From contig CANJKZ010000008.1 of the NCBI GenBank assembly GCA_947471745.1, positions 4,148,501 through 4,212,500 of the forward strand: DNA of 64,000 bases. Direction: 5' to 3'. Under the pieces are notes generated by a model. The model did not search any database. It was not told the DNA's origin and worked only from the letters and a program-made list of their open reading frames with translations. Source of the stretch: Closterium sp. Naga37s-1 (lineage: Eukaryota > Streptophyta > Zygnematophyceae > Desmidiales > Closteriaceae). The position numbers and the translations under genes were made by a program. This document shows positions 55,564-64,000 of the stretch, piece by piece (position 1 is the stretch's first letter; each line of letters begins with the position of its first letter).

Positions 55564-55922
55564 GGGAGCTTGATGACATGATTTGTTCAAAATATCCTTG
55601 ATTTCAGACAAGGGGCCTTGATTTTTGTACAGTCAAAGTTGCACATCGAGGTGTTTTTGGCCTATGGTACTTGCTTGACTCTGTTTCCGAAGTGCGCCAT
55701 TATTGAGAAAAAGCCTTTTTATTTTAGTAGTGACACGTAGCTAACTGAACAAGTTGTTCTTGCCTTTGGTTATCAATTCCTTTTAAGGTAGTACGTAATG
55801 TACCTGTTTGGTCTGGTTTTTCACATTACAGCACGTTGGGCCTTCAATGCAGTCTCCCTACCTCTCCTGCACAACTTTCACGATCAGAGTCCACTCAGCA
55901 TCCAGCAGCTGCGCTGCCGCTC
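55564..55922. other. Spacer between convergent genes
   Basis: This holds the 3' untranslated regions of the C2 gene (+) and the PTEN-like gene (-). No ORF or repeat of note. Confidence 0.5.
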
Positions 55923-58900
55923 CTAAAAGTCCTCCAAGTCATCCTCATCATCACCAAAAGAAAACACTGAAGCATCAGCAGCGCTGGCAGCAGCAATGGC
56001 AAAGTCACTCGACGGCCCAAAGAACTGCAAGTCCTTGTCCTTGCTCTCCCCTGCCCCCACCCCTGCTGCTGCTGCCGGCTTGACCGCTGCTGCAGTAACA
56101 GCAGCAGCTTTAACAGGACTGGCAGAACCAGCAGCAGTGCTTCCTGTGATCCCTGTCCCTGCCCCTGCCTGTGCCCCTGGGCCAGAGGCATTACGCAGAG
56201 GGCTTCCCATGAAAAGAGCAGACGGGTCAGCAGCCACAGCAGAGAGGGATGGGCTGGGACTGGGGCTGAAGCTCGGGTTTGGGCTGGTTACCATGCCCTG
56301 GTTACCAGCGGTTACCGGGTTGGACGGGCCACGGAGGGGCGACGAAGCTCTCCCAGCCATTCCTGCTGCTCCTGCTCCTGCTCCTGCTGCTGCTGCTGCT
56401 GCTGGGCTGGAAGCAGTACCAGCTGCTGTTCCCAGGGAGGTCAGGCTCAGGCCAGAACCGGCTGGGGAACCAATTCTCCCCAATGCTGCTGCTGCTGCTG
56501 CTGCTGCACCTCCTGCGGCCACCCCTGCTGCAGGGGAAGGAACACCAGAAACCTCCTCGAGTCCAATCAGAGGCGGAGTTTCCCTGCTCTCCTTCCCCAC
56601 CCTCCCTGCTCCACCTGCTCCACGCCCCCTTCCCACCTCTTCCTTCTCCTCCTCCCCCCTCTCATCCTCGTCATCATCACTGTCACTGAAGATGTCTGGG
56701 TGCATATCGTCCTCCTCCTCTGCCCTCCTTCCGCCCACCCCCCCTTTTGATTGGCCCGTGCCACTACCACCTTCAAGTGAGTGCTTTGGTCCCCTCGAAC
56801 CACCAGCAGCACCAGCACCAGCACCACAATTAGTGTTGCCAGCAGCAGTGGTTCGAGACCCTGCTGAGGCAGAAGCGGAAGCTGAAGGTTTCTGCTTCGC
56901 CTTTTGCTGCTGCTGTTGCTGCTGGGGCGTCGCCTGGGGCTTGGCTGTTGCTCCCATCATGAAGCTCTGGAAAGAAGCTGCGAGTGAGAAGCCTGACGAG
57001 GCTGGGGTTGGGACGGAAGGAGGGGGGAAAGGGAGGACAAGGGAGGAGAAAGGAGGAGAAGGGAGGGGAAGGGAGAAAGGGACTTCATATGAACGTCGAG
57101 CGTCGGCCTAGCTGTAGCTCCCATCAGAAAGCTCTGGAAGGAGGAGCCTGGTGAGAGAGAGGGAGAACCTTGAGGGAGAACCTTGAGGGAGAACCTTGAG
57201 GGGGGCTGGCAGAGATGCAGAGATGGGAACTGGAGGCGGGAGGAGCAGGAGTTTCAAGAGGGCTTCATGAAGATTCTAGAAGACGGAAGCTGCTCTGTTC
57301 GTGTATTGAATTGGCAAACAGAACTATTAGTAACAACATTAGTAACGACATTAGTAACGACACATGCAAGATCAAGCACGAAACTTCGACTCCAATAAGC
57401 AGCACAAGCGGAGTTGACTGCCAGTCATTCGACAACGACTGGCACTCCCAATCGTTTCACAAGCCGATTCTTCAGATGCCTAAATAAGAGCGGCCAAGGA
57501 CCAAGACTCCCTTTTCACTCACCTTTGGCAGCAGCAGCCGGCGCAGGCTTGGAAGCAAAACCTGCAGCACCTGCAGCAGCAGCAGCCAGGCCTTTCCCCT
57601 TGGCGTCTGTCGCTCCTCCCTTCCCTGCTGCAGATGAGCTAGCAGGCGCCGAGGTGGCAGCAGCAGCAGCGGGCACAGTCCAGCACTCGCCTCATCTCAC
57701 TCACCCTTGGTCGCAGCAGGCGCAGCACTTGCAGCAGAAGCCTTGCCTTTCCCCTTGGCGTCTGTCGCTCCTCCCTTCCCTGCTGCAGATGAGCTAGCAG
57801 GCGCCGAGGTGGCAGCAGCAGCAGCGGCAGCAGCAGGGGTTTTCTTCTTGGGGTGCGGCAGGGGGGCGTCGTGGTCCAGCAGAATTACCTCCACTTGCAG
57901 CCCGGGCGATGGGAGACGGCGCTGAGGGGAGCAGCGAGGGGAAGAAAGAGGGGGGGGAGAGAGGGGGAAGATGCAAGAGTGGGTGATAGCAGGGGAGCGT
58001 CGTGATCCAGCAGAATGACCTCCACTTGCAGCCCGGGTGAAGGGAGACGGCGCTGAGGGGGGAGCAGCGAGCATGGGGGGTGAAGCGGGACAAGGAGAGG
58101 GGCAAGGAGAGAGAAGGCGAGATGTGTGAGGGCTTGGGGGTGCGGCAGGGGGGCGTCGTGGTCCAGCAGAATTACCTCCACTTGCAGCCCGGGCGATGGG
58201 AGACGGCGCTGGGGGATAGTGAAGCAGGGAAAGGGAGCGGAGATGGGGGGGGAAAGGTGGGGGATGAAGGAAGAAGATGCGTGAGTGGGTCAATGCATGG
58301 CAGCGGAGCGTCGTGGTCGAGAACGGGGAGGTGTTATGGTAACGGGGAGGTGTCATGGTAACGGGGAGGTGTTATGGTCACAGGGAGGTGTTATGGTCAT
58401 GGTAACGGGGAGGTATCATGGTCATGGTTGGCTGTGAGGGGAGATGGCGCTGGGGGAAGCAGTGCAAGGGTGGGCGACAGACAGACAGACAGGAAGCAAT
58501 GGGGGAGTCTGTAAGCTGCCCTGTGCACTGTGCACCTCACTCACCCATTGCTTCCTTGTCAAGTGCATGATGCCCATTGCACCTGTAAGCTGCCCTCACC
58601 TTGTCAAAATAGTCAAATTCTTCAAACGGAATGACGAGGCGGTTTTTGAGGCGCCTCAGAAGTCCTCCCACCCTTCCCCCCTTGCTGCCCCCGCTGCCTC
58701 ATCAGCCATACCCCTCCTCTGTGCTGCGCCCCTCACCCACCCTCCTCTGTGCTGCGCCCCTCACCCACCCTCCTCTGTGCTGCGCCCCTCACCCACCCTC
58801 CTCTGTGTGTGCCATGCCCCTCACCCACCCTCCTCTGTGTGTGCCATGCCCCTCACCTTGTCAAAGTTGTCGAATTCTTCACCACGGAATGACAAGGCGG

Positions 58901-61327
58901 TTTATTAGGCGCCTCAAAAGTCCTTCCACCCTCCCCCCCCCTTGCTGCCCCCGCTGCATCATCACCCGTGCCCCTCCTCTGTGCCATGCCCCTCACCTTG
59001 TCGAAGTTGTCAAATTCTTCACACGGAATGACAAGGCGGTTGGGCATCATGCCTGTGTTGAGCCAGCTGGGGAATACGGGAAAGGGGCGAGAGGGGAGGG
59101 CCGGCACAAGGGGGAATTAAGGAAAGAGGGACAGAGGGAGGATGAGAGGGAGCAAGGGAGGGAAGGAGGGACAGAGGAAGGGACGGAGGGAGGGAGGGGA
59201 GAGGGGCGGTAGAGGCAGCAATCGCCCTCCAACGACCGACCACCACCACTTCAATACTCAGGCACATGCAAGAGAAAGAACAAAAAAACACCTTCTCACC
59301 AGTAAAAATGCCCATTCCTGTCGATGAATTTGAGGCAGAAGTCCCCCTCCAGGGGGGCCAAGCCCCGCTCGCCAGGCGGGGCGAAGACCCCTCGTTTGTA
59401 CCTCACTCACTCGTTTGTTCCTCACTCACTCGCTTGTTCCTCACTCACTCGTTTGTTCCTCACTCACTCGTTTGTTCCTCACTCACTCGTTTGTTCCTCA
59501 CTCACTCGTTTGTTCCTCGAAAACATGCACAACGACTCCCTCACCAGTAGAAATCCCCGTTGCGGTCGATGAATCTGAGGCAGAAGTCGCCCTCCACAGG
59601 GGCTATGCCGCGCTCGCCAGGCAGGTGGCTATGCTGCGCTCTCCCGGCAGGGCGATGATCATCAACACCACCCCATAATCCTCAACAGCGTGTGGACAAC
59701 ACATGCGTTCTCACCAGTAGAAATCCCCGTTGCGGTCGATGAATTTGAGGCAGAAGTCGCCCTCCACAGGGGCTATGCCCCGGTCGCCAGGCGGGGCGAT
59801 GGTCAACCCTGCCTCATACTCCTCAAGAGCATGTGGAGAAAAACCCATTCTCACCAGTAGAAATCCCCGTTGCGGTCGATGAACTTGAGGCAGAAGTCGC
59901 CCTCCACGGGGGCTATGCCCCGCTCGCCAGGCAGGGCGAATACCACCACGCCCTCCCTCTGTGTCGACTGGTGCCACATGTCGTCGGGCTATTGGGCGAG
60001 GGAGGGAGCGCAGGGGGAAAGAACGGAGGGAGGACAGCAGCGAGGGGGGAGGGTGAAGGTACCTAGCCCCAGACAGAAGGGTTAGGAGTTGTTCAGAAGT
60101 GAGACAAGCATAGCTTTAAGATTGCTTGTGCGAACAACCTTCGTGTGACCTTAAAACATGTTTCCCTTTCTTTTTCGTTAGAAGAAGCTGGGATTCTACG
60201 CACAAAAGAGAGACGATATGGGCTCTCACCATGAAGTCTTTTGTCTTTGGATGCTTGCGGGAGTTGAAGAGAACACCTGGCAGGCATCAAAGCCACAACC
60301 ATGCATGTCAAGAAGAGAATTAGCCTTTAAATGAATTCATCAAAAGCCACAACCGTGCATGTCAAGAAGAGAAATAGCCTTTAAGGGAAGTCAAGGGCGC
60401 AGCTAGTACTGCCACAACAACGCATGTCTGGGTGAAAGATAGGTTTGGGAAAAATCAAAACCCAATCAAATCAGGAATTTCGGCGTTTTATTATGTACAG
60501 AAGTTTGATGGGAAATCTCAATCAGGAGACCACTTCTGTGGAATAGCATGACACGTGGGCACACCTGATTGGTCGGAGACAACAATGGCAGGTCGCACCC
60601 AGTAGGGGCAGCGATGAATGCGAAGGCCACGGATGTGACACCTGGCGCAACGGGATTGGATGCGGTCGGATTGAATTCGGTTGCACAGATGATCTCACCA
60701 GGATGGCTCATTGTGAAACCCAATATTGGCATGGCTCGAATTAGAATAGTTGATATGAGCCGATTCATTCATTGTGAGGGAAGACTTTCTACTATCTCGC
60801 GAAATGGGGGGGTGGGTGTTTTCAGTGTGTAGACGGGTTAATCCTGACCGTGTACTTACTTGCGGGGTGGAGGGATGATTCCGTGCCTGACCCTGAGAAT
60901 CTCTTCAAAATACTTCACATATCGCTGGTGTGACAGAGCGGTGTGGGATACAAGGGAGATACAACTGGGTGAAAAGAAGGTTGAGAGGGGTGCAAAGGCT
61001 GACCCTGAGAATCTCTTCAGAGTACTTCACATAGCGCTGGTGTGAAGGAGTGCTTTGACGGAGGGGTGTGTGAGGACAGGGAGTAAAACGATGCGAAGAC
61101 AGGTTAGAGGAGAGGTGGCTTATGAGGCGTAAGGGGAAAAAAAAAAAAAAAAAAAAAAACAATCAAACAAAAATGAACAAATTCTTGAGTCACTTTGGTG
61201 CAAAATCTGGGTGCAAGGCAATGAGGGCAGCAGAACAAACCTTCTGGCTGGGCAGCACAAGGGCCTTTCCATCGGTGCATCGCTTGGCGTTGAAATAGTT
61301 TATGGCCTCGTCTGCTGTTGCATAGTA
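55923..61327 (-). CDS. PTEN: PTEN2-like phosphoinositide phosphatase, 3' part (end of phosphatase domain, C2 domain, disordered tail)
   Basis: Eight minus-strand exons: 61327-61241, 60924-60860, 60641-60565, 60276-60230, 59988-59855, 59066-58997, 57921-57705, 57001-55923; 591 residues in phase. Reading: ADEAINYFNAKRCTDGKALV and LPSQKRYVKYFEEILR (end of the phosphatase domain); CHIRGLRIHRCPYWVRPAIV, GVLFNSRKHPKTKDFM, GVVVFALPGERGIAPVEGDF, KFIDRNGDFYCWLNTGMMPN, FDNFDKRRLPSPGLQVEVIL (PTEN C2 domain, about residues 55-180); then a basic K/A/S stretch and an acidic tail with HPDIFSDSDDDEDE. These features match plant PTEN2 proteins, which dephosphorylate PtdIns(3,4,5)P3 and PtdIns3P. The catalytic HCxxGxxRT loop is not in the window; it should lie beyond 64,000. 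A partial copy of the next exon (SGLMASSLLLFLN) lies near 61,490-61,525 but has no donor. The tail (about 360 residues) is long and of low complexity. Confidence 0.93.
57520..58330 (-). repeat. Copies of PTEN exon 7 (LPSPGLQVEVILLDHD exon)
   Basis: The exon start with CCCCAG/CTCAG acceptor recurs at about 58,216-58,150 and 58,057-57,975 upstream of the real exon (57,921-57,705), with a shorter piece near 58,300. The exon's second half (GCTGCTGCCACCTCGGCGCC...) is repeated downstream at about 57,690-57,528 with its own GTGAGT. Confidence 0.88.
58340..58435 (+). repeat. GTGTTATGGTAACGGGGAG short tandem repeat
   Basis: About five units of 19-25 bp (ACGGGGAGGTGTTATGGTA variants) in PTEN intron 6. 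Confidence 0.8.
58595..58935 (-). repeat. Two fossil copies of PTEN exon 6 end, each ending at a GGCGCC palindrome
   Basis: Read on the plus strand, CACCTTGTC...GAATTCTTC..ACGGAATGAC.AGGCGGTT occurs at about 58,600 and 58,855 and then, as the real exon, at 58,992. In both fossils the match stops exactly at TTTTGAGGCGCCTCAGAA (58,644-58,661) or TTAGGCGCCTCAAAAG (58,905-58,920). Between them CTCCTCTGTG.GC.CCCCTCACCCACC is repeated about five times. Confidence 0.88.
59300..59854 (-). repeat. Three fossil copies of PTEN exon 5 with donor, and a 19-bp minisatellite
   Basis: The exon end (plus-strand reading TCACCAGTAGAAATCCCCGTTGCGGTCGATGAA) recurs at about 59,299, 59,542 and 59,712 besides the real one at 59,851. 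Between the first two lies TCCTCACTCACTCGTTTGT repeated about six times (59,400-59,517). Confidence 0.9.
60960..61065 (-). repeat. Fossil copy of PTEN exon 2 of this model
   Basis: Minus strand CACACCAGCGCTATGTGAAG and TCTGAAGAGATTCTCAGGG (61,045-60,995) repeat the RYVKYFEEILR exon at 60,924, then diverge before its donor. Confidence 0.85.
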
Positions 61328-61384
61328 CTGCGGTGGGGCGACGATGGGTGGGGTGGTGGAAAATTTGAATGGGAGTGAGGGAAT

Positions 61385-61535
61385 GGTAAATACGATTGCC
61401 TCGCCTGCTGTTGCGTAGCACTGTAGTTGTGCGATATTGGTGCTGGCAAGAGGCAGGGAAGAAGGTTCAACAGGGGAGGGGCGTGTGTTGAGGAAGAGCA
61501 GCAGAGAGGAGGCCATGAGGCCTGAGCGGAAAAAG
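61385..61535 (-). repeat. Fossil pieces of PTEN exons next to the 93-bp array
   Basis: Minus strand TGCTACGCAACAGCAGGCGAGGC (about 61,415) repeats the start of the ADEAINYF exon (61,327). CGCTCAGGCCTCATGGCC...CTGCTCTTCCTCAAC (about 61,530-61,490) is a copy of the preceding phosphatase-domain exon (GLMASSLLLFLN) with an acceptor but no donor. Confidence 0.75.
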
Positions 61536-61556
61536 AAGGACTCGAACCACAGGAAT

Positions 61557-64000
61557 CCAACAGTGGGCAAAAACTTTATGAAGAACTGGAGACGTACGTT
61601 GAGGAAGAGCAGGAGTTGATGGTACTTTTGAGACTTCTCAAAAGTACCACCAGCAGTGGGCAAAAACTTTATGAAGAACCGGAGACGTACGTTGAGGAAG
61701 AGCAGGAGTTGATGGTACTTTTGAGACTTCTCAAAAGTACCACCAGCAGTGGGCAAAAACTTTATGAAGAACCGGAGACGTACGTTGAGGAAGAGCAGGA
61801 GTTGATGGTACTTTTGAGACTTCTCAAAAGTACCACCAGCAGTGGGCAAAAACTTTATGAAGAACCGGAGACGTACGTTGAGGAAGAGCAGGAGTTGATG
61901 GTACTTTTGAGACTTCTCAAAAGTACCACCAGCAGTGGGCAAAAACTTTATGAAGAACTGGAGACGTACGTTGAGGAAGAGCAGGAGTTGATGGTACTTT
62001 TGAGACTTCTCAAAAGTACCACCAGCAGTGGGCAAAAACTTTATGAAGAACCGGAGACGTACGTTGAGGAAGAGCAGGAGTTGATGGTACTTTTGAGACT
62101 TCTCAAAAGTACCACCAGCAGTGGGCAAAAACTTTATGAAGAACCGGAGACGTACGTTGAGGAAGAGCAGGAGTTGATGGTACTTTTGAGACTTCTCAAA
62201 AGTACCACCAGCAGTGGGCAAAAACTTTATGAAGAACCGGAGACGTACGTTGAGGAAGAGCAGGAGTTGATGGTACTTTTGAGACTTCTCAAAAGTACCA
62301 CCAGCAGTGGGCAAAAACTTTATGAAGAACCGGAGACGTACGTTGAGGAAGAGCAGGAGTTGATGGTACTTTTGAGACTTCTCAAAAGTACCACCAGCAG
62401 TGGGCAAAAACTTTATGAAGAACCGGAGACGTACGTTGAGGAAGAGCAGGAGTTGATGGTACTTTTGAGACTTCTCAAAAGTACCACCAGCAGTGGGCAA
62501 AAACTTTATGAAGAACCGGAGACGTACGTTGAGGAAGAGCAGGAGTTGATGGTACTTTTGAGACTTCTCAAAAGTACCACCAGCAGTGGGCAAAAACTTT
62601 ATGAAGAACCGGAGACGTACGTTGAGGAAGAGCAGGAGTTGATGGTACTTTTGAGACTTCTCAAAAGTACCACCAGCAGTGGGCAAAAACTTTATGAAGA
62701 ACTGGAGACGTACGTTGAGGAAGAGCAGGAGTTGATGGTACTTTTGAGACTTCTCAAAAGTACCACCAGCAGTGGGCAAAAACTTTATGAAGAACCGGAG
62801 ACGTACGTTGAGGAAGAGCAGGAGTTGATGGTACTTTTGAGACTTCTCAAAAGTACCACCAGCAGTGGGCAAAAACTTTATGAAGAACTGGAGACGTACG
62901 TTGAGGAAGAGCAGGAGTTGATGGTACTTTTGAGACTTCTCAAAAGTACCACCAGCAGTGGGCAAAAACTTTATGAAGAACTGGAGACGTACGTTGAGGA
63001 AGAGCAGGAGTTGATGGTACTTTTGAGACTTCTCAAAAGTACCACCAGCAGTGGGCAAAAACTTTATGAAGAACTGGAGACGTACGTTGAGGAAGAGCAG
63101 GAGTTGATGGTACTTTTGAGACTTCTCAAAAGTACCACCAGCAGTGGGCAAAAACTTTATGAAGAACTGGAGACGTACGTTGAGGAAGAGCAGGAGTTGA
63201 TGGTACTTTTGAGACTTCTCAAAAGTACCACCAGCAGTGGGCAAAAACTTTATGAAGAACCGGAGACGTACGTTGAGGAAGAGCAGGAGTTGATGGTACT
63301 TTTGAGACTTCTCAAAAGTACCACCAGCAGTGGGCAAAAACTTTATGAAGAACTGGAGACGTACGTTGAGGAAGAGCAGGAGTTGATGGTACTTTTGAGA
63401 CTTCTCAAAAGTACCACCAGCAGTGGGCAAAAACTTTATGAAGAACTGGAGACGTACGTTGAGGAAGAGCAGGAGTTGATGGTACTTTTGAGACTTCTCA
63501 AAAGTACCACCAGCAGTGGGCAAAAACTTTATGAAGAACTGGAGACGTACGTTGAGGAAGAGCAGGAGTTGATGGTACTTTTGAGACTTCTCAAAAGTAC
63601 CACCAGCAGTGGGCAAAAACTTTATGAAGAACTGGAGACGTACGTTGAGGAAGAGCAGGAGTTGATGGTACTTTTGAGACTTCTCAAAAGTACCACCAGC
63701 AGTGGGCAAAAACTTTATGAAGAACCGGAGACGTACGTTGAGGAAGAGCAGGAGTTGATGGTACTTTTGAGACTTCTCAAAAGTACCACCAGCAGTGGGC
63801 AAAAACTTTATGAAGAACCGGAGACGTACGTTGAGGAAGAGCAGGAGTTGATGGTACTTTTGAGACTTCTCAAAAGTACCACCAGCAGTGGGCAAAAACT
63901 TTATGAAGAACCGGAGACGTACGTTGAGGAAGAGCAGGAGTTGATGGTACTTTTGAGACTTCTCAAAAGTACCACCAGCAGTGGGCAAAAACTTTATGAA
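61557..64000. repeat. 93-bp tandem array, about 26 units, running off the window; each unit has a palindrome and a copied PTEN exon end with donor
   Basis: Units are almost identical and differ mainly at one C/T (GAACCGGAG or GAACTGGAG). On the minus strand each holds a piece of phosphatase-domain exon (CTCCTGCTCTTCCTCAAC), the donor GTACGT, about 18 intron-like bases, a bit like the start of the next exon (TTTTTGCCCACTGCTGG), and a palindrome with 13-bp arms GGTACTTTTGAGA and TCTCAAAAGTACC around CT. Because 93 is a multiple of 3 and no stop occurs, one minus frame stays open through the array, but its composition fits an intronic satellite rather than a protein. Confidence 0.93.

Noticed and set aside
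60699-60770. Possible PTEN exon reading RAMPILGFTMSHPG
   Set aside because: No acceptor gives the right phase. The exon at 60,641-60,565 (CHIRGLRIHRCPYWVRP) fits the phase and the family.
61190-63988. A 932-codon open frame made of a 31-residue repeat on the minus strand
   Set aside because: It exists because the repeat unit is 93 bp and has no stop. It contains splice donors and palindromes and lies between PTEN exons, so it is best read as an intronic array.
61557-64000. CRISPR-like regular repeats
   Set aside because: There are no variable spacers; the whole 93-bp unit is repeated, and the context is eukaryotic.
26473-64000. GTCGAC, GACGTC and GGCGCC sites as cloning scars
   Set aside because: The arms TTTTGAG/CTCAAAA are shared although the cores differ, copies have diverged by point changes, and the sites lie in natural introns.

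Overview
The window looks like nuclear DNA of a streptophyte (land-plant lineage) organism, most likely a charophyte alga. The main reason is a complete chromomethylase (BAH domain, then a DNA methyltransferase interrupted by a chromodomain), an architecture confined to plants and their algal relatives. Other signs are a plant PTEN2-type phosphatase, a receptor-like cytoplasmic kinase, a plant-type saposin-B protein, many GT-AG introns and GC-rich Ty1/Copia retrotransposons. A zygnematophycean such as Closterium is my best guess, but this is inference.

Layout. 1-23,070 is a transposon-rich block: a Copia piece, a decayed intron-bearing hAT-like (ZNF862/KIAA1586-type) transposase gene on the minus strand, a truncated Copia carrying a solo LTR and a short minus-strand Copia, a stray LTR with primer-binding site, and an old Copia (8,702-23,070) split by a young Copia (13,664-21,016) with identical 136-bp LTRs and a CTCGC target duplication. 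23,071-64,000 is the gene block, where I could build intron-exon models that stay in frame throughout: saposin-B protein (+, 23,760-25,384, 5 exons, 290 aa); chromomethylase (+, 26,190-38,758, 21 exons, 1,371 aa); receptor-like cytoplasmic kinase (+, 39,792-51,263, 12 exons, 1,718 aa); C2-domain protein with a proline/tyrosine-rich tail (+, 52,754-55,563, 5 exons, 323 aa); and a PTEN2-like phosphatase (-, 55,923-61,327, the last 8 exons, 5' part outside the window).

The most unusual signal is in four of these five genes. Exons and their splice sites have been copied locally, from twice to more than 26 times, leaving chains of fossil exon copies inside introns. At many of the duplication junctions sits a short palindrome of one recurring type, arms TTTTGAG / CTCAAAA around a self-complementary core that differs between loci (TCGA, ACGT, GCGC and others). 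The extreme case is the 93-bp array at 61,557-64,000, in which every unit carries one such palindrome plus a copied PTEN exon end with its splice donor. In the chromomethylase, two intact 67-nt copies of one exon look mutually exclusive.

The five genes do not form an obvious pathway. The chromomethylase would write non-CG DNA methylation, which silences elements like those in the left half. The C2 protein, PTEN and the kinase suggest membrane and phosphoinositide signalling, but no functional link is shown by the sequence.
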